Below, one piece after another: positions 33,427-40,997 of a DNA stretch of 57,239 nt. The position numbers and the translations under genes are program-made. How positions within the stretch are numbered: position 1 is the first letter of the stretch; every line of letters starts with the position of its first letter. The notes under the pieces were generated by a model. That model did no database searches. It was not told where the DNA came from and saw nothing but the letters and a program-made list of their open reading frames with translations. The DNA comes from Candidatus Atribacteria bacterium (GTDB taxonomy: Bacteria > Atribacterota > Phoenicimicrobiia > Phoenicimicrobiales > Phoenicimicrobiaceae), in assembly GCA_003513845.1 (NCBI GenBank), contig DOTB01000011.1, positions 1 through 57,239 of the forward strand. The letters are read 5' to 3'.

Positions 33427-33453
33427 GAAGGATTTTCTATAAAAATGTCGAAT
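33427..33453 (+). promoter_or_regulatory. SigH-like promoter, perfect consensus match
   Basis: GAAGGATTT (33427-33435), spacer of 11, GTCGAAT (33447-33453). This is an exact fit to RNAGGAWWW-N11-RNNGAAT. It faces the TPR gene beginning at 33711. Confidence 0.6.
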
Positions 33454-33463
33454 AATTATATAT

Positions 33464-33674
33464 GATTGCAACCCAAGAAGTAAACAAAATAGTAATGTAG
33501 GGGCACGATGCATCGTGCCCACAGGAGAAATAAAACAATAATATATATGGTGAGGGCAAATTCATTATACCCCTACAACTTAATTATGACTAAAAATTAT
33601 AATTTACTATGGAATTATCTGCATGGTATCCTATATATAATCTGTTGAAAATATTTTAGCTTTTTGGAAAATAA
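33464..33674. repeat. Composite repeat of about 212 bp, copy 2
   Basis: Collinear with 8410-8622: left end GATTGCAACCCAAGAAGTAA, palindrome GGGCACGATGCATCGTGCCC at 33501-33520, CACAGGAGAAAT, second palindrome-like stretch at 33553-33576 (centre AATTCATT, degraded arms), then the shared tail to TTTTTGGAAAATAA. Confidence 0.8.
33501..33520. repeat. Intergenic palindrome, family copy
   Basis: Perfect GGGCACGATGCATCGTGCCC within the composite repeat. Confidence 0.85.
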
Positions 33675-33710
33675 TAAATATAAAAAATTCGACAAAATAT
33701 CACTTCAAAA

Positions 33711-34622
33711 ATGGGTTTAAATATGACTATGGCGAAAAATTATTTCGAAAATGGAGAAATGCACCGGGAAACATACGAAGCTTTCGGAAGAAATCTATTG
33801 ATACTCAATAAAGCTATAGAAAATTATCAGAGGGCGATAAAATTAGACCCCAGCAATATCCTATATCATTATCAGCTGGGCTATGCCTACCATTTGATGA
33901 GACGATTGATGGAAGCAAGTAGTGAATATGAGGTAGTGCTAAAATTAGACCCTCCTCGTATGCCTTCAGAAGCTGATATAAAATTAGTTCATAAATTTGC
34001 TCCCCGATTATTTGCCAATATTAAAGAATATTTCAAACTTAAGGATTTAGTAGCCGTGATTCACCCCGAAAAATCAATTATTGCTTATAATCTATTCTGG
34101 GAGGATGATATTGATTATCCGGGAGATAATGACCCTTCCGACCATGAGGTAGTATGGATAGAATTTGATAAAAAGAAAGAAAAAGTAACCGGTGTGTATA
34201 CTTATTTTCATATGGCTATCCTTTCCACTGAAGAGGCAGTTAAAGATGCTAATCTTCATAATCAACGGGCAAGAATAAATGTACAATGGGGCGAACATGG
34301 CTCCCTTCCTTTAGGATGGGAGAAATTACATCCAGAAGCCGTATTTGAAAAAATTGGCAAAAAAATCAAAATAAAGAATATGGCACAAAGATATCAGGAA
34401 TTAATCAAAAGCATTAAAAATCCTTTCCATCCTTTAGCCCGAGATTGGCCTAAAAAATTTACTGGAAGCTATAAAGATTTTATTAATTTTTCTAAATATA
34501 TAGAACTACGCAGATTTTTAAAAAAGAAAAAAATGATAATAATCAGCAAATGGCCCAATGCAGTAATTAACCAATATTTTCTTACTTATAATTATTTCCC
34601 CAAAAAACAGTGGCCCAAGTGA
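33711..34622 (+). CDS. TPR protein with an unrecognised C-terminal domain
   Basis: The 303-residue protein has two TPR units at about 30-95 (AIENYQRAIKLDPSNILYHYQLGYAYHLMRRLMEASSEYEVVLKLDP). The remainder, about 110-300, has a compact motif set DNDPSDHEVVWIEFD, VYTYFHMAILS and ARINVQWGEHGSLPLGWE, with several His, Asp and Glu that could bind metal. I do not recognise this domain. No signal peptide is seen. No clear ribosome-binding site precedes 33711, and the ATG at 33723 is an alternative. The mini Hsp20-like gene follows 47 bases downstream. Confidence 0.65.
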   Translation: MGLNMTMAKNYFENGEMHRETYEAFGRNLLILNKAIENYQRAIKLDPSNILYHYQLGYAYHLMRRLMEASSEYEVVLKLDPPRMPSEADIKLVHKFAPRLFANIKEYFKLKDLVAVIHPEKSIIAYNLFWEDDIDYPGDNDPSDHEVVWIEFDKKKEKVTGVYTYFHMAILSTEEAVKDANLHNQRARINVQWGEHGSLPLGWEKLHPEAVFEKIGKKIKIKNMAQRYQELIKSIKNPFHPLARDWPKKFTGSYKDFINFSKYIELRRFLKKKKMIIISKWPNAVINQYFLTYNYFPKKQWPK

Positions 34623-34669
34623 TCTAACTTTTGCTTTTAAAACAGATTAAACGTAGGAGGTGAAAAGAA

Positions 34670-34927
34670 ATGAAATTTGAAGAAAAATGGGAGGACTTTG
34701 AAGATTTCTGGGAAAATTTTGGATTTAAAATAGGTCCTTATGGAATAGGTTTTTATGGACTATCTCAACGTATAAGATATACCAGGACAGATAAATCTCA
34801 CCTTCTCAGAATAAGGATAAATCCTGATATTAAAAAAGAAGAGATTAAGGCCAGATTATCAAAACCAGGATTAATAGAAATTGAATGGCCTCGTAGAAAA
34901 ATGGGAGAAGACATTCCTGTAGAGTAA
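34670..34927 (+). CDS. Very short Hsp20-like (alpha-crystallin) protein
   Basis: An 85-residue protein with AGGAGGTG eight bases before the ATG. The N-terminus is acidic and aromatic (FEEKWEDFEDFWENFGFKIGP). The second half LLRIRINPDIKKEEIKARLSKPGLIEIEWPRR resembles the centre of an alpha-crystallin domain (vxvxLPGvxkedIkvxlxxgxLxI). Only half the usual strand set is present, so it is a minimal or degenerate small heat-shock protein. It may be cotranscribed with the TPR gene, which would suit a chaperone-partner role, but this is inference. Confidence 0.6.
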   Translation: MKFEEKWEDFEDFWENFGFKIGPYGIGFYGLSQRIRYTRTDKSHLLRIRINPDIKKEEIKARLSKPGLIEIEWPRRKMGEDIPVE

Positions 34928-35133
34928 ATTGTTTAGTGTATATAAAATAAGTTATATCCCTAAAAAAGTAAATTCATTGTATAAGAATTTCCTTTTTCCT
35001 TGGAGTCTCCTCCTCTTTTAAAAACAGAAAATAAAACGGATAAATCCGAGTACTTTAAAAGCAATATTTTGGAAAGAAAAAGTTTTAAGTTTTAAACTAA
35101 CAACTAACGACTATTCACTATCGACTAATTTAT

Positions 35134-35853
35134 ATGGAGGATAAATTAATTTTGAAATATCTAAATTTGCACTCATTTAAAGTTAGCCCTGAGGAAGCAG
35201 TTCAACTCCAGAGAAAATTAAAGAAAAAAATATCCTTAAATAATTCTTTTAATAAAATAAAGAGAGTTGCCGGGGCAGATGTAAGTTACTATAAAAATAT
35301 GATGATCGCCGGAATCATAATTCTTAAATTTCCTCAATTAAAAACAATTGAAAGGCAATATTCTGTTTGCCCGGCAAACTTCCCTTACATCCCTGGTCTT
35401 CTTACCTTTCGGGAAGGACCGAGCTTACTTGCAGCTTTTAAAAAAATAAATAATGAACCAGATATCATCCTCTTCGATGGTCAGGGAATTGCTCACCCCA
35501 GGAGAATGGGGATAGCTACTCACTTAGGATTATTTTTAGATAAACCTGCTATTGGCTGTGCTAAATCAAGATTAAGTGGAGAATATATTCCGGTGGGAGA
35601 AGAAAAAGGAGACTATACCCTATTAAGAGAAGACAAAGAAGTTTTAGGGGCAGTTTTAAGAACAAGAAGAAGGACCAAACCTATTTTTGTTTCCCCGGGT
35701 AATAAAATAGACCTTTTAACTTCTATAGATATTGTATTAAAATGTACAGATAAATATAGATTACCCATACCCGTAAGAGAGGCACATATTTTTGTAAATG
35801 AAATTAGAAATAGCCTGGAACGGATAAATCCGCCCCCTACACCAGATTCGTAG
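35134..35853 (+). CDS. nfi: Endonuclease V (deoxyinosine 3'-endonuclease)
   Basis: About 239 residues with all family motifs: VAGADVSYY (catalytic Asp), YIPGLLTFREGPSLLAAF (Glu), IILFDGQGIAHPRRMGIATHLG (Asp and binding loop), AIGCAKSRLSG and the C-terminal YRLPIPVREAHIFVNEIR. It nicks DNA 3' to deoxyinosine. GGAGG at 35136-35140 overlaps the ATG at 35134 and sits 11 bases before an in-frame TTG at 35152, so the latter may be the true start. The last residues (RINPPPTPDS) are encoded by an invading palindromic repeat at 35821-35840. Confidence 0.95.
   Translation: MEDKLILKYLNLHSFKVSPEEAVQLQRKLKKKISLNNSFNKIKRVAGADVSYYKNMMIAGIIILKFPQLKTIERQYSVCPANFPYIPGLLTFREGPSLLAAFKKINNEPDIILFDGQGIAHPRRMGIATHLGLFLDKPAIGCAKSRLSGEYIPVGEEKGDYTLLREDKEVLGAVLRTRRRTKPIFVSPGNKIDLLTSIDIVLKCTDKYRLPIPVREAHIFVNEIRNSLERINPPPTPDS
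35821..35840. repeat. Palindrome half inside the 3' end of nfi
   Basis: CGGATAAATCCGCCCCCTAC is the right three-quarters of the GGGGCGGATAAATCCGCCCC copy type seen at 28025. The left arm is lost into nfi coding sequence. Confidence 0.75.
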
Positions 35854-35962
35854 CGATAACATAGAACAAATTAAACTGTAAATCAAAAATTGATAACTGA
35901 TAAAAATATCGAATAGTAACATATGATTATAACCCAAAAAAACACAAAAAATAAAAAGGTAG

Positions 35963-35982
35963 GGGCACGATGCATCGTGCCC
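35963..35982. repeat. Intergenic palindrome, family copy
   Basis: Perfect GGGCACGATGCATCGTGCCC with the composite repeat left flank (TATGATTATAACCCAAAAA at about 35921-35939). It lies 32 bases upstream of cinA. Confidence 0.85.
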
Positions 35983-36014
35983 ACCGGAAAGATTAGGGAG
36001 AGGTAAATAAATTT

Positions 36015-37256
36015 ATGAAAGCAGAAATTATCAGCATAGGTAGTGAAATATTGAGAGGACAAATTACTGACACCAACGCTAATTTTATTGCCCAAAAATT
36101 GGTCGAATTAGGTATTGATGTAGAACATATTTCGGCAGTTAGGGATAATTCTGAATCATTATTATCCACCTTAAAACTCGCCCTCAAACGTTCTGATCTG
36201 GTAATCACCACCGGGGGGTTGGGACCTACTGAAGATGATATCACTTATGAAACTATTGCCAGGGTATTAAATCTTAAATTGATAAAATATCCCGAAGCGG
36301 AAGAACACTTAAGAAAAGTGCTTAATAAAATAAAAGTAAAAATTAGTCCCAGTAACCTCAAACAAGTCTACCTTCCGGAAGGGGCAAAAATTATTATTAA
36401 CCAATATGGTACTGCCCCGGCTATGATTCTGGAAAAAGATAATAAAATTATATGTTCTCTGCCCGGTGTCCCCTGGGAAATGAAAAAATTGGTAGTAGAA
36501 AATTTAATCCCTTACTTGAAAGAAAAATTTCCTCCTTCGGTAATTAAAAAATCAAAAATATTAAAAGTTACAGGCTTAGGGGAATCATCAGTTAATGAAT
36601 TAATTCGTGATTATATAAATAATCAGAAAAATTTTTCTTTTGGCATCTATGCTAATCCAGAAGATATTCAAATCCAGATTACCACTCAAGCCTCCAGTGA
36701 AAAAGAAGCAGATAAACTATTACAATCTTCGGTTAATCAGTTAACTAAAATATTGGGTAATTATATTTATGGAAGTGATGAGCAGTCTTTGGAAGAAGTT
36801 ATAGGAGATTTATTAAAGAGCAAAAGGCTTAAAATTGCAGTGGCAGAATCCTGTACCGGGGGAATGCTGGGTGAAATGATTACCCGCATACCGGGAAGTT
36901 CTGAATATTTCCAAGGAGGAGTGATAAGTTATAGTGCTCAAGTTAAAGAAGACCTGTTAAAAGTGCCCTCAGAAATAATTAAAAAATATGGTGAAGTAAG
37001 CAGGCAAGTAGCAGAATTAATGGCTGAAGGGGTGCGAAGGTGTTGTCACAGTGATATTGGACTTAGCATTACTGGTATCGCCGGTCCGGGAGGAGCAACA
37101 GAAAAGAAAAAAATAGGATTGGTCTATATGGCTTTAGCTGATGGCAAAAAAACTCTCACCCAAAAGCACCAATTTTTTGGAGACCGTCAATTAATCCGCT
37201 TGCGCTCAGCCCGCCGCGCCCTGAATATACTGCGAATTTATTTATCCAGTAAATAA
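36015..37256 (+). CDS. cinA: CinA family protein (nicotinamide mononucleotide amidase / competence-damage-inducible)
   Basis: The 413-residue protein has the two-domain CinA layout: N-terminal MoaB-like COG1058 domain (MKAEIISIGSEILRGQITDTNANFIAQKL, then ITTGGLGPTEDD) and C-terminal PncC-type amidase (about 255-410: VAESCTGGMLGEMITRIPGSSEYFQGGVISYS and SITGIAGPGGATEKKKIGLVY). It hydrolyses ADP-ribose and NMN in pyridine nucleotide salvage. GGGAGAGG lies upstream of the ATG at about nine bases. The family palindrome is just upstream, so the leader is short. Confidence 0.95.
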   Translation: MKAEIISIGSEILRGQITDTNANFIAQKLVELGIDVEHISAVRDNSESLLSTLKLALKRSDLVITTGGLGPTEDDITYETIARVLNLKLIKYPEAEEHLRKVLNKIKVKISPSNLKQVYLPEGAKIIINQYGTAPAMILEKDNKIICSLPGVPWEMKKLVVENLIPYLKEKFPPSVIKKSKILKVTGLGESSVNELIRDYINNQKNFSFGIYANPEDIQIQITTQASSEKEADKLLQSSVNQLTKILGNYIYGSDEQSLEEVIGDLLKSKRLKIAVAESCTGGMLGEMITRIPGSSEYFQGGVISYSAQVKEDLLKVPSEIIKKYGEVSRQVAELMAEGVRRCCHSDIGLSITGIAGPGGATEKKKIGLVYMALADGKKTLTQKHQFFGDRQLIRLRSARRALNILRIYLSSK

Positions 37257-37426
37257 CGCTTTATATAAAAATTATAACTTTTACCGATGGATAATCTTTT
37301 GAAATTAATTTTAGAGATAAATTGAGGTTGACTCAAAATTTTACAAAGGCAAAAGAAAAATAATAATATAAATTAAAAAATATAAAAATGTATGATTGTA
37401 ACCTAAAGGTACAAAAAATAATAAGG

Positions 37427-37450
37427 TGCGGGTATGACGCATCGTTCCCA
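37427..37450. repeat. Degraded palindrome at the 5' side of the alcohol dehydrogenase gene
   Basis: GTGCGGGTATGACGCATCGT followed by TCCC keeps the GACGCATC centre but arms mismatch in several places. The left flank TATGATTGTAACCTAAAGGT (about 37391-37410) matches the composite repeat left end. Confidence 0.6.
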
Positions 37451-37469
37451 TATTAGGAGGATTACCGAT

Positions 37470-38639
37470 TTGAATAAAATAGCCGAATTTTATGCACCCG
37501 GTAAAATTATCTTTGGTCCGGGAGGAATATCTCAAGTTGGAGCAGAGGCAAAAAGATTAGGAAGTAAAGCTTTGATAGTGCTGGGTAGAGGGGCGATGAG
37601 AAAAAGTGGGGCATTGGACCGCTTGACTCATTTACTTATAGAAAATAATTTAAAATATGCAATCTATGAAAATATCCCCTCTGATCCTACAGTAAAAATA
37701 GTAGATGCTGGAACAGATTTTGCCCGAAAAGAAAATTGCAATCTAGTTATATCCCTGGGAGGAGGAAGTGTCCTCGATACCGGTAAAGCTATCTCGGTAA
37801 TAGTAACTAATGAAGGTTCAGTAGCTGATTATCAGGAAATTGAAGGAAAAGGCAGAAAATTTCAACACAGACCCATCCCCTTTATCGCCATCCCCACTAC
37901 CTCGGGTACCGGCTCAGAAGCAACAAGAAATGCGGTAATCACCAACACTGAACTTGGTCTAAAGAAGAGTATAAGAGACCCCTGGCTTCTACCAGAAGTA
38001 GCTCTGGTTGACCCTGAACTCACCTTATCCCTACCTCCTTATATGACGGCTATCAGTGGAGGCGATGCCCTGACTCAATGTATAGAATCTTACTTAGGTA
38101 AGAAAAATCAGGAAATCACTGATGTCCTGGCTCTACACGCTATAGGATTAATCGGTAAAAGTTTAGTCAAAGCAGTAAAAGATGGGAAAAATTTAGAAGC
38201 ACGTAAAGATATGGCTATGGCCGCACTTTTGAGTGGGCTTTGCCTGTCTAATTCCGGATTAGGAGCAGCCCATGCCCTCTCTCATCCGTTAGGAGTGTAT
38301 TATAAAATTCCTCATGGTCTTTCCTGTGCAGTACTACTGCCTTATGTAATGGAGTATAATCTCCCGGTAATTACCAAAAGATTGGCTAAAATAGCCCAAT
38401 CCTTAGGAGAAGATGTCTCTTTATTATCAGAGTCAGAAGCTGCCCAAAGAGCAGTAGAAAAGATTAAAGAAATACTTTCTCAGGTAGGAATAAAAGATAA
38501 TCTGTCCGAATGGGGAATAAAAGAAGAAGATTTCCCTCAATTAATTAAAGGTGCAAAGGGGGGCACTCTAAATAATAATCCGAGAGAAGTATCTGATAAA
38601 GATTTAATTGAACTGTTATATAAAATAACTGGGTTGTAA
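37470..38639 (+). CDS. Iron-containing (group III) alcohol dehydrogenase
   Basis: I choose the TTG at 37470 because AGGAGG (37455-37460) lies 9 bases upstream and the preceding ATG at 37434 is inside a palindromic repeat. About 389 residues: N-terminal FYAPGKIIFGPGGISQVG, NAD-binding LVISLGGGSVLDTGKAI, IPTTSGTGSEATRNAVI, and metal ligands in SGGDALTQCIESYL, GAAHALSHPLG and YKIPHGLSCAVLLP. The family reduces or oxidises short alcohols, 1,3-propanediol, lactaldehyde or hydroxybutyrate; the specific substrate is unknown. A strong terminator follows at 38700. Confidence 0.93.
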   Translation: MNKIAEFYAPGKIIFGPGGISQVGAEAKRLGSKALIVLGRGAMRKSGALDRLTHLLIENNLKYAIYENIPSDPTVKIVDAGTDFARKENCNLVISLGGGSVLDTGKAISVIVTNEGSVADYQEIEGKGRKFQHRPIPFIAIPTTSGTGSEATRNAVITNTELGLKKSIRDPWLLPEVALVDPELTLSLPPYMTAISGGDALTQCIESYLGKKNQEITDVLALHAIGLIGKSLVKAVKDGKNLEARKDMAMAALLSGLCLSNSGLGAAHALSHPLGVYYKIPHGLSCAVLLPYVMEYNLPVITKRLAKIAQSLGEDVSLLSESEAAQRAVEKIKEILSQVGIKDNLSEWGIKEEDFPQLIKGAKGGTLNNNPREVSDKDLIELLYKITGL

Positions 38640-38699
38640 TTATAAAAATAGGTGTCTGTCCCTATTTTCTACTTTCTATTTTCTTTAGAAATAAAAACA

Positions 38700-38742
38700 G
38701 GACAGTCCTATTTTATTAGGAACTGTCCCTATTTTGTTTTTT
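38700..38742 (+). terminator. Terminator of the alcohol dehydrogenase gene
   Basis: GGACAGTCCTA (38700-38710) pairs with TAGGAACTGTCC (38717-38728) with one bulge, followed by CTATTTTGTTTTTTAT. A related GGTGTCTGTCCCTATTTT precedes it at 38651-38668. Confidence 0.8.
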
Positions 38743-38760
38743 ATACCTTAAATATTTATC

Positions 38761-39027
38761 TTAGAATCTGCGACTACGATATTCGGTTCTTGGTCTTGGC
38801 GGACGAGCTTCATCAATTTTTAAAGGACGACCTTCGAAATCAGCATTATTTAAAGCATCTTTAGCTTTTTCGGCTTCTTCTGAAGAAGACATTTCTACAA
38901 AACCAAAGCCTTTGCCTTCAATGATGTTTACATTCTTAACTTCACCATAACCAGCAAACAATTCATTTAATTCATCATTGGTTACAGAATACTTAAGATT
39001 TCCAACATATAATTTACTACCTTGCAT
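38761..39027 (-). CDS. RRM-type RNA-binding protein
   Basis: The start is ATG 39027 with AAAGGAGGG upstream; the frame is open to 39096 but the extra part is leader. The 88-residue protein is a single RNA recognition motif: RNP2 LYVGNL (residues 6-11) and RNP1 GKGFGFVEM (about 38-46), followed by a short Arg/Pro-rich tail (RPPRPRTEYRSRRF). Similar proteins in cyanobacteria and anaerobes are cold-induced RNA chaperones. The 208-base leader and the well-formed promoter at 39242-39269 suggest RNA-level control. RNP1 is two residues shorter than usual before it, giving a compact loop. Confidence 0.93.
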   Translation of the reverse strand: MQGSKLYVGNLKYSVTNDELNELFAGYGEVKNVNIIEGKGFGFVEMSSSEEAEKAKDALNNADFEGRPLKIDEARPPRPRTEYRSRRF

Positions 39028-39235
39028 ATTTTTTCCCTCCTTTTTAACATTATTTCTCTTAAGTCTAATAACGTTTCTTTGGGAGAGAAGAAGCAAGGTA
39101 ATGATTCTAAACTCTTAACGATAACATTATCAAAACACAAGAGATCCTTTTTTAACAATCTGTTATAGAAAATTCGGTTGATTGTTGTTAGCATCTCTTT
39201 TGAGTAACAAAAGTCAGTCTTTTTACTTAACAGAC
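39028..39235 (-). promoter_or_regulatory. Long 5' leader of the RRM gene
   Basis: Between the promoter and the start codon lies a leader of about 208 bases without a gene. It contains hairpin-forming stretches such as AAGTCTGTTAAGTAAAAAGACT (39215-39236 reading minus) and ends with the ribosome-binding site. Long leaders are usual for cold-shock-type RNA chaperones; a temperature function here is inference. Confidence 0.45.
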
Positions 39236-39241
39236 TTTCTT

Positions 39242-39269
39242 AGTATAACACACTTTTTGATTTTGTCAA
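39242..39269 (-). promoter_or_regulatory. Housekeeping promoter of the RRM gene
   Basis: On the minus strand TTGACA (39269-39264) and TATACT (39247-39242) are separated by 16 bases. It is the best sigma-70-type promoter seen in the right half of the window. Confidence 0.75.
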
Positions 39270-39312
39270 ATTTATTTTGTATTTTTTTATTTTTTTGTGT
39301 TTTTGCTAAAAA

Positions 39313-39621
39313 TCACCATTTGTTCCTGTCTTTAGGAAACATCACTTTATACTTGATACCTTCTCTTGGTTTTGCCATCCAGTCAGTAACAGTATCTCTC
39401 CATTCCCGGTAATGAGCTGTTTTCTTATGTGCTGCTGAGGCCTCCTCAGACTCATAAGCTTCGTACAGGAGAAATTTAGTAGGATCGTCAATGCATTGAA
39501 GTATGTCAAATCTCAGGTTTCCTAGTTCCTTAACTGAAGCCTCATGATTTTTTCTGGTCGCCTCTATGAAATCGTTAATATTCTCAGGCTTCACATAAAC
39601 AATGACAGTTGTGACTATCAT
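39313..39621 (-). CDS. Antibiotic biosynthesis monooxygenase (ABM) domain protein
   Basis: A 102-residue ABM-fold protein: IVTTVIVYVKPENINDFIEATRKNHEASVKELGNLRFDILQ followed by KFLLYEAYESEEASAAHKKTAHYREWRDTV. The pattern resembles YgiN and LsrG, cofactor-free oxygenases or isomerases acting on quinols or autoinducer-2 derivatives. AGGAGGA precedes the ATG. The gene ends 70 bases before the RRM transcription start with no clear terminator. Confidence 0.88.
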   Translation of the reverse strand: MIVTTVIVYVKPENINDFIEATRKNHEASVKELGNLRFDILQCIDDPTKFLLYEAYESEEASAAHKKTAHYREWRDTVTDWMAKPREGIKYKVMFPKDRNKW

Positions 39622-39768
39622 TTCTTATCCTCCTCTAGTAAATAAATGACAACTAATTTATTGGTTTATTTGAAATTCGACTTATAAATTTTCTCTCTTT
39701 ATGGTTTAATCCATAGATGTGATTTTATTTTTTTTATCCATGTTTTTAGTTCTATTTCATCCTTAATT

Positions 39769-40878
39769 TTATTGGCTTAAATTATATACTGCGTTTTTAT
39801 ATTCTTCTAATAAAGTTGCCATAAGTTCCTTGACTGATATAATTTTATCCACCCGATAAGCATTGGCTCCGGCAAAAGCAAATCCATCCTCAAGATTCCC
39901 CTGTTGGGCATTAGTCAGGGCAAGAGCGATACAGTAAGGGGCTTTTTTGAAATTACAGGTCATTAAACACTTCCAGGGACATTTAAAAGGTTTCCTAACC
40001 CCGCAGTATACTTCCTCAAGAAACTTATTTCTTATCGCTCTTCCGGGTAACCCTACTGGACTATCAATTATAACAAGGTCTTCTTTCTTGCTCTTTATAT
40101 AAGTCTCTTTAAATTTTATAGAGGCATCGCACTCCTTAGTAGCCACAAACCTGGTAGCCATCTGGACACCCTGGGCACCCCGCTGCATATATTTATAAAT
40201 ATCTTTGCCGGTATAAATACCACCAGCAGCAATCACGGGAATACTTTTATGGAAATGCTTTTCAAAAGGTTTTATTACCGCGATTACTTCGGGTAAAATC
40301 TTCTCTAAAGTATAATTAGGATTACTAATCTGTTCCTTTTTGAAACCAAGATGTCCGCCTGCTAATGGTCCTTCCACAACTATCGCATCAGGTATATAGT
40401 TATAATTTCTTTGCCAGTATTGAAATATAATTTTTGCTGCTCGAGCAGATGAAACAATGGGAACGATTTTGGCATTAATATCTCTTAACTTGTCAGGAAG
40501 TAACATTTTAAGATTTTTCAAGGGTAGTCCAGCACCCAGTAAAACTATATCTACACCTTCTTCTACTGCAACTTTTACCATATCATAAAAATCGGTAAGG
40601 GCAACCATTATATTTACCCCAATGATACCTTTGGTCATCTTCCTTGCTTTTCTTATCTCTTTCTGTAATGCCCTTCTGTTTGCCAGAGAAAAATTTGTAG
40701 CAAAATCTGGTTCCAGCATACCGATTCCGGCAGTGGCAATTACCCCGATACCTCCTGCATTTGCAACCGCAGAGGCTAAACCTGATAAGGAAATGCCTAC
40801 ACCCATCCCCCCTTGAATAATAGGCACCCTGGCCACTAAATCACCTATTATTAATTTAGGTATTTCTTTTATATTCAT
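39769..40878 (-). CDS. Nitronate monooxygenase / FabK-like FMN oxidoreductase
   Basis: A 369-residue TIM-barrel flavoprotein: VPIIQGGMGVGISLSGLASAVANAGGIGVIATAGIG at the N-terminus, DAIVVEGPLAGGHLGF in the middle, and IPVIAAGGIYTGKDIYKYMQRGAQGVQMATRFVATKEC, the FMN phosphate site. It belongs to the 2-nitropropane dioxygenase-like family. The C-terminal part has a cysteine cluster CGVRKPFKCPWKCLMTC and APYC that is typical of a subgroup in anaerobes and could bind a Fe-S cluster. The reaction may be enoyl reduction or nitronate oxidation; not resolved. Confidence 0.88.
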   Translation of the reverse strand: MNIKEIPKLIIGDLVARVPIIQGGMGVGISLSGLASAVANAGGIGVIATAGIGMLEPDFATNFSLANRRALQKEIRKARKMTKGIIGVNIMVALTDFYDMVKVAVEEGVDIVLLGAGLPLKNLKMLLPDKLRDINAKIVPIVSSARAAKIIFQYWQRNYNYIPDAIVVEGPLAGGHLGFKKEQISNPNYTLEKILPEVIAVIKPFEKHFHKSIPVIAAGGIYTGKDIYKYMQRGAQGVQMATRFVATKECDASIKFKETYIKSKKEDLVIIDSPVGLPGRAIRNKFLEEVYCGVRKPFKCPWKCLMTCNFKKAPYCIALALTNAQQGNLEDGFAFAGANAYRVDKIISVKELMATLLEEYKNAVYNLSQ

Positions 40879-40997
40879 AGATTTAACCTCTTTATTGCTG
40901 AATTCTTAAAATAGTCAGAATGTCTATTTTTAAAGTATTATAACATTAAATTTAGTTTTCTTCAAAAGTTAAATCTTGATGGCTGTGTGTCAATAAT

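Larger units (their letters stand above)
33193..33710. other. Spacer with three palindromes, composite repeat and promoter motif
   Basis: No gene. In order: a partial repeat (33328-33390) with one palindrome, a SigH-like promoter with a perfect -10 (33427-33453), and the second copy of the 212-bp composite repeat (33464-33674). The composite therefore lies between the promoter and the TPR gene start. Confidence 0.65.
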
